From contig CAZIXF010000024.1 of NCBI GenBank assembly GCA_964543195.1, positions 10,188 through 74,187 on the forward strand: a stretch of DNA of 64,000 nucleotides, in the 5' to 3' direction. Positions within the stretch are counted from its first letter, which is position 1; each line of letters opens with the position of its first letter. The stretch comes from JAGTVG01 sp964543195 (lineage in GTDB: Bacteria > Bacteroidota > Bacteroidia > Cytophagales > Cyclobacteriaceae). Position numbers and translations under genes: made by a program. Shown one piece after another: positions 48,182 to 57,117 of the stretch. The notes under the pieces are model-generated. The model worked only from the letters and a program-made list of their open reading frames with translations, was not told where the DNA came from and ran no database searches.

Positions 48182-48895
48182 TTATTTCCCCATCACATAA
48201 TTAATCCCGCCCATGAGATGTTTCAGGAATAATTCATCCCCGAAGGTTTCATCCGTATGGCCAAAACCAGTATAAAAAATACGCCCACCCTCGAATTCAT
48301 GATACCAGACAATGGGATGATCATCATTCATTTTACCACCCTTGTAAGAGGATTCATCCAGTTTGGCCAGCACCTTGATATTGGGATTCATGTCTTTGAA
48401 ATCATACCATTCATCCCAGCGGTTCCACTCGTCTGGTAGCATTTCTGTGGCTGGATGATTTTTGTCGATCACCTTAACCGTAGCGTTTTGCTGTTTGGGA
48501 TGACTTTGAAAATAGCCTCCCATCATGTTTCCATACCAGGGCCAGTCATATTCGGCATCGGTGGCTGCATGTATTCCTACTATTCCTCCACCATCACGAA
48601 CATATTGTTTCAACGCCTCCTGTTGTTGCTCATCGAAGAGATCACCTGTAGTATTCAGGAATATCAGGGCAGCATATTGTTCCAGGATTTCATCTTTGAA
48701 AACCGAAGCATCTGCGGTGGTATCCACTCTATAACCTTTGTTTTCTAGAAGATCGGCAATCACCTTTTTGCCTTTTTCAATGGACTGATGTCTGAAACCT
48801 TTGGTTTTTGTGAAGATCAGTATTTTTTCATTCTGACCATTGGCAAATGAAATGGAAAGTGCTCCTAAAAGAACAATTATAATAATGCTTTTCAT
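48182..48895 (-). CDS. Exported ThuA-like domain protein
   Basis: A 237-residue protein with a signal peptide (MKSIIIIVLLGALSISFANGQ) and one ThuA-like, glutamine-amidotransferase-fold domain: ILIFTKTKGFRHQSIEKG, LIFLNTTGDLFDEQQQEAL, GGGIVGIHAATDAEYDWPWYG, HPIVWYHEFEGGRIFYTGFGHTDE. The domain is complete. ThuA-like proteins occur in Bacteroidota and Planctomycetes sugar-utilisation loci, often near oxidoreductases; the FAD-oxidoreductase relic directly downstream fits a decayed locus of that type. Substrate unknown. Confidence 0.9.
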   Translation of the reverse strand: MKSIIIIVLLGALSISFANGQNEKILIFTKTKGFRHQSIEKGKKVIADLLENKGYRVDTTADASVFKDEILEQYAALIFLNTTGDLFDEQQQEALKQYVRDGGGIVGIHAATDAEYDWPWYGNMMGGYFQSHPKQQNATVKVIDKNHPATEMLPDEWNRWDEWYDFKDMNPNIKVLAKLDESSYKGGKMNDDHPIVWYHEFEGGRIFYTGFGHTDETFGDELFLKHLMGGINYVMGK

Positions 48896-48966
48896 TGCTT
48901 CTTAAAATAAAGAATGGTAATCGATACAATAATAACAGGAATAAAAATAATTTTCCAATCGATCGA

Positions 48967-50424
48967 TCAATACTTTCTCCAGAAATAAGGAGAAAAGAGG
49001 ATCAGCACCGTGAACAGCTCCAGCCGGCCGACCAGCATGAGGAAGGAAAGGAACCATTTTCCGGCTACCGGTATATGGGCAAAATTGTTTACTGGCCCGA
49101 CAGAACCAATACCCGGACCAATATTACCCACAGAAGTTGCTACAGATCCCACAGCAGTCATAAAATCCAGCCCCATCAATGACATGATTACAGAACCCAG
49201 CGCAAAGATCATGAAATAAATGATCATAAACGCCAGTACATTGAAGGTAATGTCCTTTGTGACGGCTCGTTTATTCAGCCTGACCGGTAAAACCGCATTG
49301 GGATGTAACAATCGTTTAAATTCCAGAATGCTGTTTTTCAGCAAGAGCACATGCCGGGCTATCTTAACCCCTCCGGCTGTCGACCCGGTGGATGCACCAA
49401 TAAACATCAGCATAAAAAAGACCATGGTGATCAATGGAGTAAACGCCGTATAATCGACCGTGACGTAACCTGTAGTAGTGACAATAGAAATTACTGAAAA
49501 AAGTGCATTCCGTAATGCCGGCTCAAAACCTTCGGCAGTCACGTTACTTATAGATATTGCCAGCAATACACCGATAATCAACAAAAAGATCAGGTAAAAT
49601 CTGAATTCTTCATTGTCCCAGACTTTTTTTAGCTTTCCATGTAACCCGAAATAGGTAAGCGTAAAATTAGTTCCTGCCAGAAACATGAAAATCATGATCA
49701 CATAGTGGATAAAAGGATTCGTAAAATGGGCTATACTTGCATTTTTTGTGGAAAAGCCACCGCTAGCCATTGTAGTTAGAGAGTGGTTGATAGCATCATA
49801 AAAACTCATGCCTCCCAGCAGAAGTAAAACTAATTCTGTACCGGTAAGGCCAAGATAAATCAACCATAACCGGATCGCCGTTTCCCGTATCCTGGGCTTT
49901 AATTTATCCGGAGAAATGCCCGGCGCTTCCGCTATGAATAACTGCATACCTCCAATGCCCAGTATTGGCAGAATGGCTACTGCAAGCACAATAATCCCCA
50001 TGCCACCCATCCATTGGGTTAAGCTTCTCCAGAATAGTATACCTTTGGGAAGGGATTCAATATCTGTCAATATGGTCGCTCCTGTAGTTGTATAACCCGA
50101 CAGTGTTTCGAAAAATGCATCAGTATAATGAGGAATGGTTCCACTGAACACATAGGGTAATGACCCGGTTAAGGTCAGGGCAAGCCAACCGAGCGTCACC
50201 AGCAGGTACCCATCCTTTTTCCTGAGTTCGGATTCACTATAATGACGGAATATGAACCATAAAAACACACCCAGTGTTATACAGGCTGCCGCGGCCATTA
50301 TAATAGCTTCCCATGAAGATTCCCCATAATAAAGGGAAAAAGGGACGGAAATAAGCATAAAACAACCGTTAAACAGGATCAGTATTCCAAGGATTCTGAA
50401 AATTTGCTTTAGATTAAAACGCAT
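48967..50424 (-). CDS. trkH: Trk/Ktr-type potassium transporter membrane subunit
   Basis: A 485-residue membrane protein. Four pore loops with filter-like Gly can be seen: SGYTTTGATIL, TMASGGFSTKNA, SIVTTTGYVTVDY and ATSVGNIGPGIGS. These are the repeats of the TrkH/KtrB superfamily. It takes up K+ together with the nucleotide-binding subunit encoded 12 nt upstream (trkA). The order trkA-trkH on the minus strand forms one operon. Confidence 0.95.
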   Translation of the reverse strand: MRFNLKQIFRILGILILFNGCFMLISVPFSLYYGESSWEAIIMAAAACITLGVFLWFIFRHYSESELRKKDGYLLVTLGWLALTLTGSLPYVFSGTIPHYTDAFFETLSGYTTTGATILTDIESLPKGILFWRSLTQWMGGMGIIVLAVAILPILGIGGMQLFIAEAPGISPDKLKPRIRETAIRLWLIYLGLTGTELVLLLLGGMSFYDAINHSLTTMASGGFSTKNASIAHFTNPFIHYVIMIFMFLAGTNFTLTYFGLHGKLKKVWDNEEFRFYLIFLLIIGVLLAISISNVTAEGFEPALRNALFSVISIVTTTGYVTVDYTAFTPLITMVFFMLMFIGASTGSTAGGVKIARHVLLLKNSILEFKRLLHPNAVLPVRLNKRAVTKDITFNVLAFMIIYFMIFALGSVIMSLMGLDFMTAVGSVATSVGNIGPGIGSVGPVNNFAHIPVAGKWFLSFLMLVGRLELFTVLILFSPYFWRKY

Positions 50425-50436
50425 GCCGGAAATGAA

Positions 50437-51777
50437 TCAGTTAAAATATTTCTCGACCTGATGAATACACTCAGGAAGACAAAGTACCACCACGCGGTCC
50501 TGAGGCTCAACTTTAAAATCGCCTGAGAGTGATTTGGGTTCTCCATCCCTGATCACTCCTCCTATGACCGCTGATTTGGGAAAGTTGAGTTTTTTTATTT
50601 CTCTTTCGGTGATTTTTGATCCCTTGGGAACCTCAAATTCCATAACCTCAGCTTCAACACCATGTATTCCGGTCAGGGAGATAACACGGCCCTGTCTGAT
50701 ATACCTTGATATAAAATTGGCGGCGATCAGCTTTTTGTTGATCATGGTATCTACACCAATGTTCTGGGAAATGTGAATATAATCCATGTTTTCTACGAGA
50801 GCAATGGTTTTCTTTACCCCCATATTCTTGGCCAGAAGACAGGAAATGATATTGGTTTCGGAATTGCCGGTTACAGCCACAAAAGCATCCATGTCGCTGA
50901 TGCCCTCATCTTTAAGTAATTGAACGTTAGTGCAATCAGCGTTCACGATAAGTGTATCAGTGAGATAGTCCGCGAGCTCAAGGCTTTTTTCCCGGTCTTT
51001 TTCTACTAACTTAATATTGTACTTTTTGCTTAATCTTCGTGCTGTATGGAAACCTATTTTGCTTCCGCCCATGATCATCACATTTTTAATATCTATGGTT
51101 TCCTGGCCACCAATTTTCAGAAGTTTTTGTACACCATTGGGCTGTGCCACAAAGTAGGCATGGTCGTTTTCCCTGAATTTTGTTGCACCATGAGGGACAA
51201 TGGTTTTGCCGTTTCGCAGGATGGCTACGGTAATAAAGTCATGGTCGGGGTTAAAATGGGCCGTTTCTTTTAGAGATTTATTGTTGAGCTGATTTTCCTT
51301 GCCAATCGTAATACCGAGAAGGGTGAGCATACCATTATCGAACTCAAACGTATCGGTAGCCAGTGATCTGGACAGTAATCTCTTGATCTCACGGGCCGCC
51401 AGTGATTCAGGAGAAATCAATTCATCCACACCCACAGTAGCCAGATCAAGCACATCTTTTTTAAGGAAAAATTCCAGGTTGCTAATCCTGGCAATGGTTT
51501 TGCCCGCACCTAGTTTTTTGGCAATTATGGCGGAAGCAAGATTAGTTTCCTCAAAACTGGTGACCGATATAAACAGGTCGGCTTCTTCCACACTGGCATC
51601 ACGTAACACACTGTACGAGGTAGCATTTCCCTTTACCGTAGCACAATCGAGCTGAGCAGTCACATAATCCAGTTTTTCCTGATCCATATCGATCACTATG
51701 ATATCCTGCTTTTCATAGACAAGCAGCTTAGCCAGATGAAATCCAACTTCGCCGGCACCTGCAACAATTATTCTCAT
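50437..51777 (-). CDS. trkA: TrkA, regulatory subunit of the potassium transporter
   Basis: About 446 residues with a duplicated TrkA-N/TrkA-C layout. The first nucleotide motif is IIVAGAGEVGFHLAK at the N-terminus, and the second is VMIMGGSKIGFHTARRL near residue 235. It binds NAD(H)/nucleotides and gates TrkH. I choose the ATG at 51777 (MRIIVAGAGEVG), which matches family starts; the open frame extends upstream to 51828 with 17 non-conserved residues. It is followed by trkH after 12 nt. Confidence 0.95.
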   Translation of the reverse strand: MRIIVAGAGEVGFHLAKLLVYEKQDIIVIDMDQEKLDYVTAQLDCATVKGNATSYSVLRDASVEEADLFISVTSFEETNLASAIIAKKLGAGKTIARISNLEFFLKKDVLDLATVGVDELISPESLAAREIKRLLSRSLATDTFEFDNGMLTLLGITIGKENQLNNKSLKETAHFNPDHDFITVAILRNGKTIVPHGATKFRENDHAYFVAQPNGVQKLLKIGGQETIDIKNVMIMGGSKIGFHTARRLSKKYNIKLVEKDREKSLELADYLTDTLIVNADCTNVQLLKDEGISDMDAFVAVTGNSETNIISCLLAKNMGVKKTIALVENMDYIHISQNIGVDTMINKKLIAANFISRYIRQGRVISLTGIHGVEAEVMEFEVPKGSKITEREIKKLNFPKSAVIGGVIRDGEPKSLSGDFKVEPQDRVVVLCLPECIHQVEKYFN

Positions 51778-51918
51778 GAATTTATAAAATAGCAGTGCAA
51801 AATTGGTATTATATAACAAACATATCAAATTGTAATGAATAAATATTAAATTTGGATGAGTTGTTTTAGTCCGGGGGAAGCCAATGGAAAGTCTGGTATG
51901 CTTAAACGATTCTTCAGG

Positions 51919-53268
51919 CTAAAAATGAAGGGTAAATATTGTAAACAGATCGGGTTCGGATTTAACATTGAGTGAACCATTGTGGAGCTGCATGATCTGG
52001 CGTGAAAGAGCGAGGCCTATGCCCGATCCGTTTTTTTTGGTGGTATAGAAAGGGATAAAGATCCTTTCCATTGCTTCCTGAATAATGCCTGGTCCGTTGT
52101 CTTTTACTTCGATAATGGTTCGTTTTTCATTATCGAGCCGGCACCTTAATTCAATCTTTGGTTCGTTATTCTCAGTAAGAGCCTCTTTCGCATTTTTTAT
52201 AAGGTTAATCAATACCATTTCGATCAGTTCCCGGTCGGCGGTGATTTCAATATTTTCCGGCGCAAGAGAGATATTAAATTCAATATTCAGACTTTCCATT
52301 TCATTACTGAGCAGGTTTTGGATATGGTCAAACATTTTTTTGACAGAAACCACAGCAAATTTAGGTTTGGGAATGGTCGTGTAATCCCGGTATGCGTCTA
52401 CAAACCTCACTAATCCTTTGCTTCTGTTTTCGATCGTATTGAGCCCGTCACTCAGGTCTTCGACTGAATCCTCATCAATCCTGTAATAATCATTATTTTT
52501 TTGCATATCCTCTTTGAGGATCTGATTCAGCGTTTCGGTTAATGAAGCGATAGGCGTGATCGAATTCATGATCTCATGGCGCAGCACCCGTGTCAGGTTT
52601 TGCCAGGCTTCTATTTCTTTCTGTTGTAGTTCTGTCTCTATATTCTGTAAGGCTACCAGTTTAAAAGGGTTGCCTCTCAGTCGGATCTCAGTAGCATGCA
52701 GAGCCAATGATACATCACTGCTTTTCCTGATCAAGGCTTTATGGCCTGGCTGTAATTCAATCAGTTGCTTGTACAGATCGGGATTGACCGGCTTGATTTC
52801 ATCAATATTGCGGATTTGTGCCGTTTGCAAGAATTTACGGGCTGTATTATTAATCAAACCTATATTACCTTCATGATCGAAGGATAATAATCCCGTGCTC
52901 ACATGCTGAACCACGGTATGAAGATAATTGAGGTGTTCTTCTTTTTCTGCTCTTGCTTGCCGGAAAGCTTCCAGAACCTCGTTAAAAGCCGCATTCAACT
53001 CCTTAAATGTTCTTCCCAGTTTATTATCGGAAGCAAAACCGGAAGAAAAATCCGAGTATTTTATCGATTCCAGAAACCGGGTTAATTTACGGTTGGTATT
53101 TTCCACAAACCGGAAAATATCATATAACTGGAAAATAATAATAACCCCGATAATAATTGAGAGTACATTCCGGGTGTCATTTTTTAACAAGAAAATAAAA
53201 AGGAAAACCGTCACGAACAGTAATACTACCCGGACCAATAAGAATATCCTGAAATTATTAAAGCCCAT
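51919..53268 (-). CDS. NtrY-like membrane sensor histidine kinase
   Basis: A 449-residue kinase: two membrane helices (about 8-50), a HAMP-like linker, a PAS domain (about 110-210, VVQHVSTGLLSFDHEGNIGLIN), an H-box LRHEIMNSITPIASL with His231, and an ATPase domain with NLIKNAKEAL, VKDNGPGI and GSGIGLALSRQIM. There is almost no periplasmic loop, so the signal may be membrane-borne or cytoplasmic. It overlaps the response-regulator gene by 11 bases and should phosphorylate that protein. Confidence 0.93.
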   Translation of the reverse strand: MGFNNFRIFLLVRVVLLFVTVFLFIFLLKNDTRNVLSIIIGVIIIFQLYDIFRFVENTNRKLTRFLESIKYSDFSSGFASDNKLGRTFKELNAAFNEVLEAFRQARAEKEEHLNYLHTVVQHVSTGLLSFDHEGNIGLINNTARKFLQTAQIRNIDEIKPVNPDLYKQLIELQPGHKALIRKSSDVSLALHATEIRLRGNPFKLVALQNIETELQQKEIEAWQNLTRVLRHEIMNSITPIASLTETLNQILKEDMQKNNDYYRIDEDSVEDLSDGLNTIENRSKGLVRFVDAYRDYTTIPKPKFAVVSVKKMFDHIQNLLSNEMESLNIEFNISLAPENIEITADRELIEMVLINLIKNAKEALTENNEPKIELRCRLDNEKRTIIEVKDNGPGIIQEAMERIFIPFYTTKKNGSGIGLALSRQIMQLHNGSLNVKSEPDLFTIFTLHF

Positions 53269-54649
53269 ATTTTTCTAATCTCCTGTATAAAGACGACCGG
53301 GTAAGTCCTAATTCATTGGCTGCCTGTGTAATATTACCATTATATTTTTGTAATACCTTTCGAATTAAGATCTTTTCTACTTCTTCAAGATGAAATTCAT
53401 CAAGTTGAATTTCATCTCCTGTTTTTTCTTTTTTTGATGGGTTGAAGAAAAAATCTTCGGGGTTCAGGATATGACCATTGCTCATGATTACGGCTCTTTC
53501 GATCGCATGCTGCAATTCACGAACATTTCCTGGCCAGGAATAATTCATCATTTTTTTTCTGGCTGCCTCGCTGAAACCTACAATATTCTTATTGTACTTT
53601 TTAGTATAGATTTTAAGAAAATGTTCTGCCAGCAGGTCAATATCCTCTTTCCGTTGCTTCAAGGGAGGCAACTCTATTTCAATGGTATTGATCCGGTAAA
53701 GCAGATCCTGTCTGAATTTATTTTCTTTTACCAGGTCATAAATAGGCTGATTGGTAGCACAGATCAACCTGATATCTATCTGTTTCGGCTTATTGGAACC
53801 AACCCGTGTAACCGTACGGCTCTGTATTACGCTGAGTAACTTTGCCTGTAACGGCTGCGATAAGTTCCCGATCTCATCCAGAAACAGGGATCCTCCTGAT
53901 GCAATCTCAAAGCGACCTGCCCGGTCTTCTTTGGCATCGGTAAAAGCCCCTTTTACGTGGCCGAATAATTCACTTTCAAAAAGGGTTTCACTGATCGCTC
54001 CAAGATCCACGCTGATAAATACCTCATCCTTACGGTTTGAGTTTCTATGGATTGCCCGGGCAATTACTTCTTTTCCGGTTCCATTCTCACCAAGAATCAA
54101 CACATTAGCATCAGTCTGTGCTACGCGATCAATGGTCTGAAAAACTTTGGACATGGCGGTTGAACTGCCAATTACATCCTGGAATTTATGGTCTATATCA
54201 GATGAGATCTGTTTTTGCTTATCACGTAGTTGAGTTACCTCTTCCTTGGATTTTCTGAGTTTCATTGCAGCATTAACTGTGGCCAGCAATCGTTCATTTT
54301 CCCATGGTTTGAGAATAAAATCCGTGGCACCTTCCTTTATGGCTTTAACGGCCATCTGAACATCACCATATGCTGTGATAAGTATAACCACTGCAGAAGG
54401 ATCAATTTCAAGGATTTTTTCAAGCCATAAAAATCCTTCATGGCCACTGCTGACATCCTTGGTAAAGTTCATGTCAAGCAGGATCACATCATAATTCTCA
54501 TTTTTTAAAAGATTAGGGATTGATTCCGGGTTTTTTTCGGTATCCACCTGCTTGAAATGCCTTTTCAGGAACATCCTTGCTGCTTTAAGAAGATCTTCGT
54601 TATCATCAACGATTAAAATTCTTCCCGTTTTATTCCTTTCCTCGGCCAT
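53258..54649 (-). CDS. NtrC-family sigma-54-dependent response regulator
   Basis: A 463-residue activator. The receiver domain (about 8-130) has phospho-Asp59 in VILLDMNFTKD. The AAA+ domain has Walker A GENGTGKEV and LFLDEIGN, and the C-terminus has a Fis-type HTH (ITQAANELGLTRSSLYRRLEKYGL). The sigma-54-contacting loop reads GAFTDA instead of GAFTGA; this variant occurs in other family members, so it may still be active. It is divergent from the HlyD/ABC genes, and a sigma-54-like promoter is present in the shared spacer, so those genes are the likely targets. Confidence 0.94.
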   Translation of the reverse strand: MAEERNKTGRILIVDDNEDLLKAARMFLKRHFKQVDTEKNPESIPNLLKNENYDVILLDMNFTKDVSSGHEGFLWLEKILEIDPSAVVILITAYGDVQMAVKAIKEGATDFILKPWENERLLATVNAAMKLRKSKEEVTQLRDKQKQISSDIDHKFQDVIGSSTAMSKVFQTIDRVAQTDANVLILGENGTGKEVIARAIHRNSNRKDEVFISVDLGAISETLFESELFGHVKGAFTDAKEDRAGRFEIASGGSLFLDEIGNLSQPLQAKLLSVIQSRTVTRVGSNKPKQIDIRLICATNQPIYDLVKENKFRQDLLYRINTIEIELPPLKQRKEDIDLLAEHFLKIYTKKYNKNIVGFSEAARKKMMNYSWPGNVRELQHAIERAVIMSNGHILNPEDFFFNPSKKEKTGDEIQLDEFHLEEVEKILIRKVLQKYNGNITQAANELGLTRSSLYRRLEKYGL

Positions 54650-54851
54650 AGACGGTATTGGAAAATTATAATTTCTGATTTATATGTAGTTAAAAGTACG
54701 ATTTTTACTGCCGAATTAAAAATATATATGATGTGGTTCCCGAAAGGTTCTGGCCCGATCCATTGACCGCCAGCGGACACCCTCGTTCGTTGATGGACGA
54801 TCATGTCATATTAAAATATTCAAATTCTTGTTAAATGAGCTTATTTTCATT

Positions 54852-54869
54852 TTGGCATACTTGTTGGCA
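54852..54869 (+). promoter_or_regulatory. Candidate sigma-54 (-24/-12) promoter
   Basis: The sequence TTGGCATACTTGTTGGCA has a -24-like TTGGCA and a -12-like TTGGC with 10 nt between the two GG pairs. The consensus is TGGCAC-N5-TTGC, so the -12 element has GG where GC is expected, or one extra base. Transcription would start about 25 nt before the adaptor ATG at 54905. The divergent gene encodes a sigma-54 activator, which supports the call. The rest of the 54650-54904 spacer holds no gene. Confidence 0.6.
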
Positions 54870-54904
54870 ATAATCCCGTGTACAGCATGAAATATTTTTA
54901 AACT

Positions 54905-56161
54905 ATGTCAATGGATAGGAAAATAAAGAAGAAGAAATGGACAGTGAAGCGTATACTGATGTACGGACTGGGATTTATTTTTTTCGTATTTGTATTATAC
55001 AGTTTCCTTTTTGCCGATAAAAGATCTAAAGTGAAGGTAGATCCGGAAAAGATAACCGTAGGGGAGGTTAAATACGGGGTATTTCAGGACTTTATACCAG
55101 TTACAGGTAATGTACAGCCAATTGAAACCAGGTATCTTGATGCCATTGAAGGTGGAATAATACAATCCATCAATAAGGAGACAGGAGAACTGGTAAATAA
55201 AGGGGATGTGATCCTCCGCCTTACCAATACTTCACTGGAATTGAATGTATTAAGTCAGGAAGCCTCTTTATATGAGCAGATAAACCGTTCGGCCACTACC
55301 CGTTTATCATTGAACCAGAATGATCTGGCCCAACAGGCACAGCTTGCCGAAATTCAATATCAGATCGAATTACTAAAACCGCAATACAGACGATATAAGA
55401 CACTCTTTGAAAAGAATCTTATATCTAAAAGGGAGTTTGAGGAAGTGGAAGAACAATATAAATATTATAAAAAACGAAAAGAGCTTACTTATACTTCCTA
55501 CCGGCAGGATTCAATTGCCAGAAGTTTTCAGCTCCGCCAAATCGATGCTTCAGAAAGAAGGATGCTGAAAAGCCTTGAAGGAGTGGGAAGGATACTTGAG
55601 AACCTTGTGATCAGGGCACCCCTCAAGGGTCAGCTTGCCACACCCGACCTGGAATTGGGACAATCGATCGTAACCGGTGAAAGAATAGGCCAGATCGACG
55701 TGCTCGACAGTTTTAAGGTAAGAGTCAGGATTGACGAGTTGTATCTGCCCAGAACCGAAAGAGGACTTAAAGGTACATTTACCCTTGCAGGCAAACAGTA
55801 TGAACTGATAATAACCAAAATATATCCCACGATCACCGAAGGAAGGTTTGAAGTGGATATGGAATTTACCGGCGAACAGCCTGGTGGAATCAAAAGGGGG
55901 CAGAGCGTAAGAATAAGGCTGGAACTTGGCAATTCTGCACAGGCCTTATTATTGCCTCTTGGTGGCTTTTATAAAGATACAGGAGGAAACTGGGTTTATG
56001 TGCTGGAAGAGGGAGGTTCAAAAGCGGTCAGAACAGACATTCAGCTGGGTCGAAAAAACCCCGAATATATAGAAGTTACCGGTGGTTTGGAACCAGGTGA
56101 TAAAGTGATCACTTCCTCATACAGCCATTTCGGCGATAATGAGGTATTGCTTCTGAATTAA
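54905..56161 (+). CDS. HlyD/MacA-type periplasmic adaptor protein
   Basis: A 418-residue membrane-fusion protein: a basic N-terminus, one membrane helix (about 16-36), a lipoyl-like half (VTGNVQPIETRYLDAIEGGIIQSI), a helical hairpin (about 115-230), the second lipoyl half (LVIRAPLKGQLATPDLELGQSI), a beta-barrel domain and a membrane-proximal end (YIEVTGGLEPGDKVITSSYSHF). It would link an inner-membrane ABC transporter to an outer-membrane channel. The ATPase gene follows after 30 nt. Confidence 0.9.
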   Translation: MSMDRKIKKKKWTVKRILMYGLGFIFFVFVLYSFLFADKRSKVKVDPEKITVGEVKYGVFQDFIPVTGNVQPIETRYLDAIEGGIIQSINKETGELVNKGDVILRLTNTSLELNVLSQEASLYEQINRSATTRLSLNQNDLAQQAQLAEIQYQIELLKPQYRRYKTLFEKNLISKREFEEVEEQYKYYKKRKELTYTSYRQDSIARSFQLRQIDASERRMLKSLEGVGRILENLVIRAPLKGQLATPDLELGQSIVTGERIGQIDVLDSFKVRVRIDELYLPRTERGLKGTFTLAGKQYELIITKIYPTITEGRFEVDMEFTGEQPGGIKRGQSVRIRLELGNSAQALLLPLGGFYKDTGGNWVYVLEEGGSKAVRTDIQLGRKNPEYIEVTGGLEPGDKVITSSYSHFGDNEVLLLN

Positions 56162-56191
56162 AAATTTATTAACTATAAAAAAAATAAAAAA

Positions 56192-56881
56192 ATGATCAGG
56201 ACTGAGAATCTAAAAAAAGTTTTCACAACGGATGAAGTAGAAACTACGGCTTTAAACAATATCAACCTGGAAATCAAGGAAGGGGAATTCGTTGCGGTTA
56301 TGGGGCCCTCAGGATGTGGAAAATCCACTTTATTGAATATTGTCGGGCTTTTGGATAATCCCACGGAAGGAGAATACCATTTTGTTGACCAGGAAGTCTC
56401 CGGATACTCGGAACGACAGAGAGCCCAGTTGAGAAAAGGATCGATCGGTTTTGTATTTCAAAGTTTTAACCTGATCGATGAACTTACTGTGTTCGAAAAT
56501 GTAGAGCTTCCGTTGTTATATCTGAAGGTTCCTTCCAGTGAACGGAAAAAGAAAGTAGAAGAAGTGCTGGAACGCATGAATATTATGCATAGACGGAATC
56601 ATTTTCCACAGCAATTGTCAGGAGGTCAGCAACAGAGAGTGGCTATTGCCAGAGCCATTGTGGCGCGACCGAAAGTAATTCTGGCGGACGAACCAACCGG
56701 AAACCTGGATTCTGCCAATGGTGAGGAAGTAATGAAGTTACTGGCAGAATTAAATGAGGAAGGCACAACCATAATCATGGTTACCCATTCTCCCTACGAT
56801 GCGAATTATGCCCACCGGATCATCAATCTCTTCGACGGTAAGATCGTAACTGAGAATATAAAAGAACAGTTTCATATCTAA
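56192..56881 (+). CDS. LolD/MacB-type ABC transporter ATPase
   Basis: A 229-residue ATPase of the LolD/FtsE/MacB group, complete: Walker A GPSGCGKST, Q-loop FVFQSFNLIDELTVFENVE, signature LSGGQQQRVAIARAI, Walker B VILADEPTGNLDS, H-loop VTHSP. Such proteins need FtsX/MacB-like permeases, but none is encoded downstream before the convergent pepP, so the permease is elsewhere or lost. An A-rich leader (56160-56191) precedes the ATG, as usual in this phylum. Confidence 0.93.
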   Translation: MIRTENLKKVFTTDEVETTALNNINLEIKEGEFVAVMGPSGCGKSTLLNIVGLLDNPTEGEYHFVDQEVSGYSERQRAQLRKGSIGFVFQSFNLIDELTVFENVELPLLYLKVPSSERKKKVEEVLERMNIMHRRNHFPQQLSGGQQQRVAIARAIVARPKVILADEPTGNLDSANGEEVMKLLAELNEEGTTIIMVTHSPYDANYAHRIINLFDGKIVTENIKEQFHI

Positions 56882-56887
56882 TACGGC

Positions 56888-56913
56888 GTTGTGACGGTAA
56901 GTTGTGACGGTAA
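56888..56913. repeat. Tandem 13-bp direct repeat
   Basis: GTTGTGACGGTAA occurs twice back to back (56888-56900 and 56901-56913), 7 nt after the ABC ATPase stop, in a 236-nt region with no gene. It may be a scar of a deletion or a simple slippage product. Confidence 0.6.
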
Positions 56914-57020
56914 TAGGACGGGCAGACCATTCCGTGATTATTGTTTCCAGGGACCGGATGATCAAGAAAAGGTTGTAATATCCATCCAGTACTGATCGAA
57001 AAATTCATTTAAAATAATAT

Positions 57021-57050
57021 AATACCTCTTTGGATGACTTTAGAGGTATT
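57021..57050. terminator. Possible bidirectional terminator
   Basis: AATACCTCT (57021-57029) pairs with AGAGGTATT (57042-57050) across a 12-nt loop. It lies between the convergent ABC ATPase and pepP genes. The stem is short, and the T run after it is poor, so strength is doubtful. Confidence 0.45.
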
Positions 57051-57117
57051 TATATTCTGGATCGGCAGAAAAATTACTGAATGTTTGGGGTTGAACGGTT
57101 CTGATACAAGAAGTGTT

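Noticed and set aside
54765..54805. Possible activator-binding inverted repeat upstream of the sigma-54 element
   Set aside because: TCGTTC and GGACGA pair only imperfectly over 6 bases; too short to support an enhancer site.
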